A program made the position numbers and the translations under genes. DNA of 64,000 nucleotides from Gymnothorax reevesii (taxonomy: Eukaryota > Chordata > Actinopteri > Anguilliformes > Muraenidae), in NCBI GenBank assembly GCA_029721435.1, contig CM056588.1:40565430-40629429 (forward strand), written 5' to 3'. The notes beneath the pieces are model-generated. The model was not told where the DNA came from, made no database searches, and saw only the letters and a list, made by a program, of their open reading frames with translations. The stretch's first letter is position 1; each line of letters starts with the position of its first letter. Of the stretch, positions 11,055 to 23,721 are shown one piece after another.

Positions 11055-13420
11055 GCTCCCACGCACGGGCTTGTGCGGAAACACTGCATGTGTGCTAGCA
11101 TATGTGATACTTGGGTGCACCCGTGTGCGGATGTACCGCACGCTTACTTTTATGCATCCCTGTGTGTGGGCTTTCATCGACCTGGGGTACATATTTCAGT
11201 CTGAATTTTCAGTTGAAGTGATGATCCTTGCTTGCAGTTTATACGAAAACCCACCTCCGCATTTCCACCATCAGCGATGACCCCCCCCCCCCCAACCTTA
11301 GCCTCTGGTAGGCAATTTTGTGTACATTTGTTTATTTTTTTGACTGATTGATTTGATGAACAAATATAATGAGAAGTTGTGACACTGCTAGAGGAATACA
11401 TGTTTTTTGTGTTTTAATTAACCCCTCCCCCTCCCTTCCAGAGGAAAAATGAACCCTGACATGCACTGAGTCTGGCCTGCCCAACACTGTTCCTGAAGAT
11501 CTACTGTCCTGTCGGTGTTACGCCAACCCTTAGAAATGCCATCCATTCAACTGCTTGATATTTTGCTCAGGTGCTCTTGGCAGAATCCGACTTGTAAACT
11601 TATATGAAATGACCTACAGGACAGCAGGTCCTATTGGAATTGGTTTTGGCAGCTCACAGCATGGCAGGCATATTTCACAGTATAGCTATGCTGTATGCTC
11701 CGATTGCCTAAAAGCCAACTAAACATTCCTATACTGCCGCTTTGATGTAGTGGTGATGGAACAGTTGACTGGGTGGGGTGGGCAGAAAACTACTTTGGAG
11801 TTTTTTTTTTTCCTTTTTATTCAAAATGTTGGACCTTACGTATGCCAATAGCCTGCAAAGATTGTAAATTAGCTGGCTATGTGCTTGCTGAATTTTTGTT
11901 ATACTTTAATTTCACTGTAAAACTTGATGCGTGTCAATGACGCAATCTGAGAAATGAGTGTCTTGCACATTTATAGTTCATCCACAAGAGGGGGCAGTCG
12001 GTCTTCGTGTGCTGGATAGGGGGAGGCAATCTACGAATTTTCACTTGGTAATTGTGTTTTGGCAGTTATTTTATAAACTGACGTGGGCTTGTTTGGAACA
12101 CGTACGTTTTAGTTTAAATGGGGGCTACTGAAGACGCTGAAAGAAATCGAGATGGAGAGTTTTTGCGGGACTAAATTCTGTAGGTGCTTGCAGTAGTTCA
12201 TCACTTAAAAACTTCATGCAAGCAACTTATCTCGCTTGGTTTTGAGTTTAATATTGCCTCCATAACATCGCTGTGCATGCCGTTCCACTGAAAGACCAAT
12301 CTCTGTTGTGTTCATTCATGTTGTAGGCCAAATAGCTCTATACAAGACTGGTCTTTTGTCTTTCACTTTGTCCTTTGAACACATCTCTTTAGACAAAGAG
12401 GTTGACATTTTGCGATCAGAGTTGGGGGCCAGGGCTTGTTTCACAGAGCTGAATTATTGAGTTAGCTGGATAACTGCGCTGACTGAAACCCAGAAGAGGT
12501 CTTTATGCCTCTGTCCATGTTTGTGATGTGGGATGGTTCTGGGGTTTCCTTGGTGCAGCAATCCTGCTGGTTCAATGATCCTTCTTTGAGACAGGCCAAT
12601 GAACACCATGTCAGTCAGTCTGACAGGTTAAAAGTCTTCTGATGTGGTCTTGGATTCATAATGCCTGCATCTGCTCACTGAAATCTCCCATCACAAAGTT
12701 TGTTAGTCTTATTTACAACATGCCAAGAATTCACTTGCTTTGGGTTGGAAATCTGCTGTGGGTCAGAAGTTATCAAGAAAATCGGATGACCTGTAGAGGT
12801 GAATTATTTTTTTTCTGACTGGAAATTTTGTATATATGAGCACAAATGTGCTTAAGTGCAATCTCATGTGTTAAATGGTGATGGTGAAAACTGCTGCCAT
12901 AAAATATTCACCTGTGAGTAATATTTAAAAGTACAGAGCCTTCGAGCTTTCCAGACACATCGGAAATGCCAGACAACTTGAGAATTGAAGTACCATGAAA
13001 AAGGTAATTTCTGTTTGGTAATAACAGCCTTCTCGGGTCATTCGTGTGCGCCTTGCTCATCAATACAAGTTTTTGCACAGCGCATGAAGGAAGCATTTGT
13101 ATCCCTTTATGTATCGAGGGCCTGATTCCCCATCAGGAGTGCTGCTGTCAGTGGAGGTTGTCTGGGCTTTACACCTTCAGTTTCATGTAATGCAATTCTG
13201 TCCTCCGCACTTTTTCCAGGCTACATAACTAAGTATCTGTAAAATGCTTAAATTCCACTACAGGCACCTCACCTTTAAACGGCCCTCCCTCCTGTTTCAC
13301 AACCAGTTCTATACTTTTTCCCCCCTCCATCACCACCTGAGGTGTGACCGCTGCTATTGTCAAACCTGCATGGCTGAAAGATTATCCTCAACAAAAAAAA
13401 ATTGATGCATTATTATTATT

Positions 13421-13631
13421 ATCCCCCGCCAACACGAAGTGGGAGAGGGATATAGGTTTGACCTCCGTGCGTCCGTCCGTGTGTGCGTCCGTCCGTCTGT
13501 CCGTCCGAGATAAAGGGGACAGCTTTACTCAGAAACTACTACAGATACAGTAACCAAATTTGGTGTGTAGCTTCAGACCATAAAGGCCTTGATTGAGTTC
13601 GAAAATGAGAAGCGCACGATTGGCGGGGGAT
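13421..13631. mobile_element. 211-bp MITE-like element with perfect 12-bp TIRs
   Basis: It begins ATCCCCCGCCAA and ends with the exact reverse complement TTGGCGGGGGAT. The left flank is an ATT repeat, with another a little beyond the right end. The interior has the CGTCCGTCCGT-rich stretch typical of a widespread fish repeat type; related stretches occur near 1625, 27630 and 50840. Confidence 0.65.
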
Positions 13632-14589
13632 GTTGTTGACCATGTCGACTTGTTATTATTATTATTATTTACAAGTATGACGCATTGTGGCCACCTGCCT
13701 CATATGACAAACCAGTGCTGACCTGCGGAGGCATGGACTCTGCAAGACCTCTGAAGATGTCCTGAAGTATCTGTCACTGAGACCTTTGCAGCAGAGCCTT
13801 TGAGATGAAGCCGCATGATTAGACCTCTTGTTCCAGCAGAGATGCTGGTTTGAATTGAGGTATGAGGAATTTGGTGGCTAAGGCAGCGCATCAACTTTCA
13901 TTTGGTCTAAACGATTCCATGACAAAATGTGCAGTATGGCAGAGAACACTGTCCTGTGGGAAATGGCCACTGTCATCGAGGAATACCATTGCTATGAAGG
14001 GGTCCGCCTGTTCTGCAAAAATGTGTAGATTGGTGATATATAGTAGACTGGCATCCACACGGATGCCTGGACCCTGGATTTCTCAGTGAAACATTAGCCT
14101 GACCATCGCACTCCTTCCACTGGCTTGACTTATTCCCTTCATACATGCTGATGCCATTTCTTCTCCAGGTAAACACCTCTCATGCACTTGGCTGTCCACG
14201 TGACGTAACAGAATATCAGACTTTGGATCAGGGAACTTTCTGTTACTCCCAAGTCCAGTTCCAACACTAGTATGCTAAATACTGCTGATTTGGACAATGG
14301 GCAGAGGCTAGCATAGGCACCAACTGGTCTGTGGCAACACTGTCAACGGTTTTTTTTCTAACTTGTGCCACTGTAGCACTTTCCTAGATTCGGACAAGAC
14401 GAGATGGCCTTCATTGCCCTCCTACATCGAGTAACTCCGGGTTCCAAACGCCCATTTTCCATTTTTTGTTTTTTCCCTTCTTGGACCACTGGCCGGAGCA
14501 CCTGACAAGCCTCGCTGATTGGGGGATTCTCAAAACCAGTCATCTGGTTATAACTATATGGCCCTTGTCAAAGTCACTTAGGTCTGAAC

Positions 14590-15740
14590 AGTGCTGTGAA
14601 AAAGCACTTGCCCCTTTCTTGATTTCTTCCATTATTGCTTATTTGTCATATTTAAATGCTTAGATTGTCCAACTAATTTTAATGCAAGAAAGGCAATGTG
14701 AGTAAATACAAAATGCAGGTTTTGAATGATCATTTCATTTATTGAAGGCAAAGAGTTATTGAAAATCTGTATCACACGAGAAAAAATAATTATCTAGTGA
14801 CATATTGTGCCATGCTTTGCGGCAACAACAATCAAATGTTTGCGATGACTTTTTTTGAGTTTTTTTTTTCATCACTGTGATGGAACTTTGGCTCACTATT
14901 GTTTGCCAAATTGATTTAATTCAGCCACACTGGATTGTTTTTGAGCATGAACTCCATTTTAGCGGTCATGCCACAGCATTTCAATAGGATTCAGATCAGG
15001 ACTGACTTGGCCACAACAAAATGTTAATTTTGTATCTTTTGAGCCAATCAGCTGTGGACTTTTTTCTGTGCTTCAAATTGTTGTCCTGCTACATAACCGA
15101 ATTATACTTGAGCTGTTGGTCACAAACTAATGGTCAGACATTCTGCTTCAAGATATTTTGGTAGATAGCAGAATTGATGGCTCCATCAATTATGGTTAGT
15201 CGCCCGGGTCCAGAGGCTACAAACCAGCTTCATACCATCACACTACCACCACTGTGTTTGACTGTTAACATGATGTAACGGGACCGCTTTCTTCCACAAA
15301 GTTCCACTTTTACTCATCAATCCACTGAATATTTTTCCAAAAGTCCTGAGGGTCATCGTGATGTTTTTTGGCAAACGTGAGATCAGCCCTTGTGTTCTTT
15401 TTGGTCAGCAAGTGGTTTTTGCCTTGCAGGTCTCCCGTAGGCACCATTTTTTCCCAGTCTCTTAGTTATTGTGGAATCATGAACACTGACCTTTTCAGAG
15501 TAAAGTTCGGCCTGCAGTTCATTAGATTTTAATCTGGATTCCTTGGTGACCACTGGATGCATCTTCTCTGTGTTTTGGGAGGAACTTTGATTGGCCAGGC
15601 ACTCCTGGGAAGGTTTGTAGATAATGACGCTCACCATAGTTTGCTGGAGTCCCAGGGCTTTAGAGCAGAAAGGTGGTTTACCCAAGCATGCAACTGCAGA
15701 TGCTTCTAGCGATGCAAAATAGATTTCAGACATCATTGCA
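14590..15740 (-). pseudogene. Decayed Tc1-like transposon
   Basis: The left end carries CAGTGCTGTGAAAAAGCACTTGCCCC, a terminus typical of a fish Tc1 family. Downstream, minus-strand sequence resembles a Tc1 transposase gene (the plus strand shows stretches such as GGATTCAGATCAGGACTGACTTGGCC and CCTGAGGGTCATCGTGATG), but it is full of stops and frameshifts. No matching right terminal repeat was found, so the 3' limit is approximate. Confidence 0.65.
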
Positions 15741-18700
15741 TTCTGCTGGTGTCATCTGAAAATATAAGTACAAACCAAGTGTGAGTTGCAGTCTAAGCCT
15801 TGCAGTTATAGGCATGTAGGCATAGGAAAAATGAGAGAAAACTGACCCTGCTGATTTGCTTCATGTCAGTTTTCTAATGTGGTCATGGAAATGTTCTGAT
15901 TGGCTCTATATCACCCCTCTTAAGACTGATTTTTGTTACCTCCATTGGAGTGTATAAGTGCATGTTGAGTGTGTTCACTGAGGACTTGTGTTTGTGCAAG
16001 CTGGGCCAAACACTGTCATTTACTTCTGCGTATCTGTGTGAACCATGTTTCCGCCCTTAGAAATGGCTCTGTAACCCTTTCACCCTGACAGATTTTAATA
16101 ACTTTGTTTTTCATCTGTTCTTGAATTTCTTCCAATCGCAGCATCATGTGCTTCTTTTTGCTTACTTCATGTTTCCAGGCAGGTTCTATGTAAATGATGT
16201 TTAGATTCACCAGGGCTGGCAGTAGTCATGGCCTTGGGTGTGTCTAGTGAATTGAACCCAAATATCAATAAAATTTGTTTTAAAATTGTTGTTTTAGTAA
16301 TGAAGGTGACACTGACTTTTTCACTCAGTCCTAGGGTAGAGTTGGACAGCTTTTGTCCCTCAATAAATGCATCATTTAAAAAGTGAATTTTGTGTTTACT
16401 CTGGTTATCTTACCTGACTGAAATTAGTTCGAAATGAAACGTTTCAGTGAGACAAATACGCAAAAATAGACGAAATCGGGAGGAAGGAAAAAACTTCTTC
16501 ACTGCACTGTAGCTGTGCCTGCCCATTTCTCCTGCATCAAACACGCACACTAAGAGAGCCAACTGTTCACTTGCTGCTAATGTAAGCCAAACCTTCATGT
16601 GTCATCCTTATGAGATAATCCATGTCAATTTGCTTCAGCTGGAGTCATAATGTTCATCGGTGTATATCTAGGCTCAAAATCTTGTTTCAGTATTTTTCTG
16701 CAAAATAAGTTGAATGTTGCCATGTCAGGATGTCCCAATGCCTTAAGAAAATATCACTTGTCAAGGTAGCTGTGGTAGCTAATGTTCACTGCTTCTGAAA
16801 CAAAATAACTATTAATATGTCCTTTCACCAATGACCAAACCACCTGAGTCAGACTTTTTTGCAGTGTTACTCCACCAATATGAATAAGCAAAAGGACAGT
16901 GTCTGCTCTGCTTAACAAATAAAATTTTTATTTGAGATAGTGGATCGTTTACTCTCAACAGACGCAGCTGTTTTGAAGTTAATGAAGCCTTGAAAGGGTG
17001 AATCATCCTGTAGCCATTAAGTGTTCAATAATGAACAGTTTGCAGGCTCATTACAGGTCAGGAGTAATGATTGTGACTAAGACCCATAACAGCGTACAGA
17101 CAGCAGCACGACAACCACACCTGAGAAATCCAAGTGCTTGATTGGCAGGTCTTGAAGTATGAGCTGTGATGTCACACTGTCTTGATTTTTTTTTTTTTCC
17201 CTGTGTTTCTGCCACATATTGTGCTCTGATTTGGGAATGGCTGCTTAGGGATCAGCTGTTCAGATGTTACGAACAGCAGAGGAGGCCTATTGGACAAGAG
17301 GGAAAGATGGGTTTTGAGGAGATGATCTTCCTTCTGCCCACAACAGTGAGCAATATTGCCAACAATATTACACAACAATTTTTCTGATGTTTTTATAAAA
17401 CCTGAAGACACTCACAGTTGATGTGACACAGCAGGTGCCAACTCCCTCTGGAGCAATGCGTGTTAAAGGCCTTGATCGCTGCTCTGTTAGTCCAAGTCAC
17501 GCACCCTCACCCCTATAGGCTTCCCGCTCCCCTCAGACAGAACCATAGCTTAGCTTGAGCTGTTCTGCATTGTCACTGATACCCAATAAGATAGATTTGG
17601 GTTCATGCTGAACGCATCAGGAGTAGACAGCACTCCTGGGCAGCCAGAGCAAGGCAATGTTTTTAGTTTGGTTTGCCATGCGGATATTGATGGATGGTGT
17701 GAGAAATTAAATGGATGCCATTTTGAATTTGTTATATTCATTACAGATCGATGCAGATGAGACAGCGAGAGCAGTCGTTGGTGAACACTGTGCAATTAAT
17801 CGTTTAAAATCCTTTTCATTAGCTTCGGTCTGACCTCGAGACATAATTTTAAATACCATTTTTTTAGGGCGTAACACAGCGCGTGAACTATTCCTAATCT
17901 CATCATCTATTTATCGCAAATAATCTAAATATTCAGCAGGATAAACTCAGAGATTATTTCCCCTCATCTCTGCTTTGTCTCGGCCTGGCTTTAGAGAAGT
18001 TCTTTGCTTCCTTCGGCTCTGCAGTTATTGAACAGTATTTACGGTACGGGATTACAACTGAAGAGTCTCAGAGGACTCGAGACGACGGCGCGCTTTGATG
18101 TTGGGTGATTACGGTCAGACGCTTCCAGCACAAAAGCTGGGTGTCACTGATGCCGGCCGGGTCACCAGAATGGGCGCGCGCCACCAAATCCTTTTCCTTT
18201 CATGTTTTGGCTATTTGGCTAGTCTCTGGTAATGACACCGCTATCTTTCCAGTGCTTGTAAACGTGAGAAGCATCTAAGTATGGTCTGTTCTATTCAATG
18301 TTTGATGTAATTTAGTGAATATGTACTTATGATGGATTTGGAGCCAATTGGTTTATACGCATTTAGCATGCATTTTATTAGCTGCGCGCCTTTCCCCCCT
18401 AACCGGTTAATTAGAGCAAACGCCTCGTTGGCTGGTCGGTTGGTTGCAATCTGTCCACATTATAGCTATAGCTCCATGTATCACGCCGGTGATGATTTTT
18501 GGAGATGATCCAAAAGTCTTTTCAGGATTCAGTGATTACACGAAGCATATTGTACTTTCTTTGCACAGCCCGAAGGTGAACACGCAGCGCTTTCACAAAT
18601 TTAATATTGAAGTCTTAGAAATGCTGTAAAAAGACGCCTATTATCCCTATCTTTTTAAATTACCCATAATTGCAGTGTCACACTATAATGTTCTGAAATT

Positions 18701-19497
18701 GCTAATACTGTGTACCAACTTAAATTGCCGTGTCCATTATAATGTATTCTGAAGTGACTAATCAAATGTAATTTGCACATGCTAATAGCATTGACTTGAT
18801 ATTTAATGTTGTAACCCCTCTAGTGTTGTGGAGTGTTGGCCAGCTAGGCGCTAATTAATTCTGAAACAAGACTCTAATTATCAAGGGTATTTATGTTGTT
18901 TCAGTGACTTTATATCTTCACGTCACAAGCAGGGTTAAAATTGCCGCTCAGTGGCTTGAACTTTCAGCTTGCAATAATGCGTTTGCGGGCTTTGGATGTT
19001 CTGAGTGATCTTCCCAGATAGGAAGAGAAGTCACCAGTATATTGTATATTATTACTATATTATATAGGAACATGTATATTTGATCCTCACTTTGCATTTG
19101 AATAAGAAACATGCTTTTTATGATGTATATGCATGTAGACACCATATTTCCGCTGAACAAGCTATTTCAGGGGTGTTACGGACCCGAGAGTCGCTGCCAA
19201 TGTGGTCATTACCCACAAGATTTGGGTTGTTTCTTCCTGTCTGATTCCACTATAGTTTCGAAAACTGTCAACGAAATGTTTTGCACTTTGATAGTTTACA
19301 TCCACTGTTTGCCGCAATCAGCGAACGTCTTCGCACCGGAAGGTTATATTATTAGCCTATGTATAAAAAACATATTGCATGACTCATCCTTAACGTTGAA
19401 GCGGGAGTACTTCCATTGTCATTTTACTTCACCTCGGTCACTTACTTCCTGTGGCAACCAAAGCTGAGCAAGGTGATGTATCATCGGGCTCTAAATA
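15741..19497. other. Intergenic, no gene seen; possible conserved non-coding block
   Basis: No exon with support. The stretch about 17800-18950 is poor in recognisable repeats and rich in TAATTA-type homeodomain core sites, with scattered CpG. It is a candidate regulatory region only. Confidence 0.5.
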
Positions 19498-19498
19498 T

Positions 19499-20546
19499 AG
19501 GGTAGAGCGGGGTAAGATGTCCCTCTTAAGCAGGAATTTTCATGACTAAAGGTGAACAACATGAATTTTTTTTTTTTTTGCTTGAATGGATATTACGTAA
19601 AGCTTACTTGCAACCACATCTCGAAAGATTTATGACATAATCTCTATAGAAATATTTTTAAATGTTTAATTATTTTTATTTATTTTAAAAAAAGGTCATC
19701 TTACCCCACCCCTGGGATAAGATGCCCTTTAGGATGGGGCATCGGTTGTATGGGATCTAGAATAACTAGTGAAGCCTAATACATACCGGTTTCGCTGCAT
19801 TTCACATGAGTAGTTATCATATTATAGTAGTCTTAATTGTCAGGTACCCATATAAATTTCCTTGCTAAAGAAATGGGAAAAGACAGAGATACATTCTCCT
19901 AAATTTAACTTTTTATTAACTGACTAAACACTAAGGTACAGGTGATGGCAAGGTACTGTTGGCATTGCATGCATCAAGGAAGATGGTAATATCCTGTGGA
20001 CTACTAAAAAATATGAGGCACCACATTAGATAAACATAATGAATTTCACCCAATAAATTTCTTTTTTGGCCCGTATGGGTATTGATGCATATATGGTTCA
20101 TGATTGTGTAACTCCATATGGCCCTAATTTTTAACATGTATGGATACACTTAACTTTCCATTCCCAAGTGCTGTATAAACACCATCATGTCTGACTTATA
20201 TTTCCTATAAATAGAACATAATTTTTGAAAAAAAAAAATCTCCAAAAACAGAATGAATATGACTCAAAATGGGGTAAGATGCCTTCCTTCCCTCGGGGCA
20301 TCTTACCCCAAACCAAAAACAGCATCTTACCAAAATGATTAATTTGGTCATTTAAAAAAAAAAAAAAAAAAAAGACCGTAAAAACTCAAATACTTTGAGT
20401 TCACACATGTCACTTACTCTGTTGACTCATCTGTTGCTCAGGAGTTCCCTCCAGGTGGAAGTGCATTTGTCTTTGGGCACAGCTGAAATTGAATTCTAAC
20501 CGAAGGGCATCTTACCCTCAGGGGCGTCTTACCCCATTCTACCTTA
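19499..20546. mobile_element. Nonautonomous element with GGGGTAAGATG repeats and TIRs
   Basis: The left end reads GGTAGAGCGGGGTAAGATG. The reverse complement of the right end reads GGTAGAATGGGGTAAGACG. The motif GGGGTAAGATG/CATCTTACCCC recurs inside in both orientations (near 19697, 19715, 20272, 20299, 20508), like subterminal transposase-binding repeats. No transposase frame. The target duplication may be TA, but this is not certain. Confidence 0.7.
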
Positions 20547-20680
20547 GCCTTTACGGGTGCATCAAATTGTTAAATTATTCAATCCCAGCAGAATTGTTAT
20601 GGCTTTAATAAATATGGTCAGTAAGCGGTTTAAGTGTTGCTTTTGGCAAGCCTGAGGATTTGTTTTGTTCTTGTGCTGGT

Positions 20681-20711
<31 letters not shown>

Positions 20712-22902
20712 ATTTTGGCAGCCATGTGTTCATTTTCTTGAGGAGAACAATAACATTGCAAATTATCCGCATCTGACATTGTGAATTATTGGCTGTCCGA
20801 AGTGTATTCCCCTCGCCCATTGCATGCTGGGATATGACTGCAACTCTGATGAGCAGGTTGAATGGAAGGATGGTTGGGTATTATAAATTATGAAGACAAG
20901 CCTCGTGCTTAAGTAATGTTATGATTGTTTTTATGAACTAAAAGTGACAATTTTTGACTCATCCAGGTTTGGCACCATTTTGATTAAGGTTATGGAGAAA
21001 GTCTTCGCAAAATGAGACTTGGTGGTTACTTGAATGAAGCCTTGGACTTTTAAGAAGGGCTGACAAAGTGGACTACTCAAGAGTGAGTTCTGTTTGAAGA
21101 GCAAGAGATTTGCTAACTTCCATTTTCAGTACAAAGATGCATTTTATATATTATTGGAACCTCTTTTTCAAAGAGGGAGTGGGCACCATGTTTAATTGTT
21201 TCATGGTGCATGTTGCAGAGGTAGAATCTCTGAGTGTTTTCTAAACCTTGGTTAATACTGTGCGAGATGCCGTCTTGTTCCTCAGTATGCCATGTGCTTG
21301 GATCACTTCAAAGGTAGAAAATGGTGGGCTTTGTTGCTCTAAATGACCTGTCTCCTGTCTCTGGTATGTTTTGTTTATTATGTTTGCGTGGTAGATGCAC
21401 CTTGCCCTTTAGCTTGTCGCATTCATTTTAGGAAGTGAGAGAAAATCCTTTTTAATAGCATTTTCTCCTCCCGGTAATTTTGAGTCTCTACACTGATACG
21501 AAGCAGAGAACATGTAAAAGCAATTTTTACTCAATTATCCATGGCCAAAACCTAATTAAGGTCTTATTAAATAAAACCTCAGCGCAGAAGTGTAGTTCAA
21601 TCAGCACAAAGCTACATTAGTTTACATCTTGCGTCAATGTATGACAGAATGAGTATTTTATTTCATAATGGCCTCCAACCATAATTTCTGCTGAGATAAG
21701 CTTCAGCACCTCTGCAATCTTGACCAGGAGTATTTTGGAAAATGGATGGATGGACAATGACGAATAAATAATGTTCAAAAAGACCATAGTTTTTCAGCTC
21801 AGATTCCCAAAATTTTGTCCGAAATTCCCTTTCTGACAAGCAAAATCAGTGATTTTGTTTTGTTGGAATAGTCCCAAATTTTTATCCCTCTGTTTCAACT
21901 GTGTACTTTATTTTGTTTCCTTTTTGTCTGGAATGGAATGTTTTTAGCGATGAACTGATGGTAACAATTTGACATTTGAGTGTTGTTTGTACTCATAATC
22001 CCAGGCTATGTCCAATGCAAAAGATCTTGTACAAAATTTGTGACCGATTGCATCTACACTTACACATACATGCTGACCTCATGTACTCAAAACACACTAT
22101 TCTAATGATGTTTCTGGGACAAGCACAAAAGTACATCATGCATCATGTAGATATGCATGCTGTAGATGTGACTGAACAAATGTGGGCAAATGTAGTCACA
22201 TTAGAACACAGGAAAATCGTGCTGTGGTCAAGATCCTGTGATGTGACCACACTGGCCTCATTACAGGACTATAACTACATTAATGCCGCTCATTCATTAG
22301 TCCATTGTCAATAAGGATTTGATTGGCCTCCAGCTTTTCTCTTCTTTGAATCTCTCATCATGACCTCAAATACAGAGAAGAAGCTACCATTGGTTTGGCT
22401 TTATTTGTTACTGATAACGGTTCTCTGTGATTGACTGGTTTGCCATAGGTGATTAGCCAGTATTGGATGTGTGGAAAGTCGGGTTTACTAGTGACCCACT
22501 GCTGAAGGGGCACATTGATGTAAGCAGTGGGCAATTTGATGGGGGTTGAGGGGGGAAAGTCATGCTCTTTTTCAGCAAAATGACCAAAATCCACCCCCCA
22601 TACTAACTTGTGATCCCTCTCTCCTTCCCCAATTATCAGAGAGTGTGTAGGGGCAGTGGGGTCGTTTTGTTATTTTAAATCTAGTCATCTGGACCATGTT
22701 ACTTAAAATGGCTCTGCTTGTGGTGAATTGTGGGGAACATGAGAAACTCCTGCATGAATAAACTAAGTCTGCTGCATAAAATGTATAGGTCTATTCACTC
22801 TTTACTTTAATAGGCAGTTACAAAGTTGTAAAAGGGAGAGGAGGAAGATGACTGGATACAATTGATTTCTGGATTTAGAAATGCCAGAGTTTTGGTTAAG
22901 GC
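20547..22902. other. Intergenic, no gene seen
   Basis: Contains a short (AAT)n tract at 20687-20713. Repeat-poor sequence around 21480-21680 could be conserved non-coding DNA. No exon supported. Confidence 0.5.
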
Positions 22903-23713
22903 CAGTGACGTGCGGTGGAGGTTAGCTTGGTGAGGCAGAAACCTCCCCTTTGCTTGATTAGCAATCAGACCATTAACTAGTTTAGTCAGACTATTCAGCA
23001 GAATGACGGACCAGTTTAAGTTTCCGCGGTGTTATTACTCAGTATATCAAACCTGAAATGCTCTTAGGACAGCAGATTTGCTCGGACTTGCTTCCAGGAA
23101 GCCGAAGCAATGTCATCAAAAAATATTAACACCGTTCGACTTATGCAGAACCCAATTCTTAATCAATAGCCTATACAATGTATTCTCCTTTAAATACGCG
23201 CTTTTACTCCCAAACAAAAAGCGGGCGTTTATTTTCAGTCTTCTTTTGTAATCTGATTAACAAAATGTTTAAACGATATACAGAATTACCGACAGTCGAG
23301 AATTTTTCCTAATTGATTCAGATTTCCATCCTTGAAGTCTCGAATCGCAGCGTATACGTCATTGAAGTCATTTTCTCCTCTATCAGTATCAAGCTTCCTA
23401 TAGGCTTGGTCTTAATTGTTTTCACTGTCAATCAGGAACAATATGTGGGAACAGGTTCACAAAATCCTGTGATAAAAGTCACTACCTAACCGCACCGCCC
23501 GTTTCTGGCTTCCTGTTTACTAATACTCGCAAATATGCAATTACGTGGGCATTTCAAGTTTGATGTAGCCTACTGAGTAATGACGCTGCAGAAACTTAAA
23601 CAGGCCCGTCATTCTGCTGAATTGTCTAACTAAACTAGTTAATCGTCTGATTGCTAATCAAGCAAAGTCGAGGTTTCTGCCTCACCAAACTAACCTCCGA
23701 CTGCAGGTCCCAG
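22903..23713. mobile_element. hAT-like fold-back element with long TIRs
   Basis: It starts CAGTGACGTGCGGTGGAGG. Terminal arms of about 120 bases are inverted copies of each other (22903-23022 against 23590-23713). The flanks carry an 8-base duplication with one mismatch: GTTAAGGC at 22895-22902 and GTTAGGGC at 23714-23721. CAG ends and 8-bp duplications are hAT hallmarks. No transposase inside. Confidence 0.75.
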
Positions 23714-23721
23714 GTTAGGGC

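Larger units (their letters stand above)
10437..14589. other. Intergenic, no gene seen
   Basis: AT-rich sequence with T/A runs, a (CA)n tract at 11028-11054, a C-run at 11281 and a small TIR element at 13421-13631. I found no exon with convincing coding potential and paired splice signals. Confidence 0.6.

Noticed and set aside
11401..11470. Possible extra exon after a CCCTTCCAG acceptor
   Set aside because: Only a few codons before a stop, lies beyond the ppp6r3 poly(A) signal and shows no similarity to a known protein.
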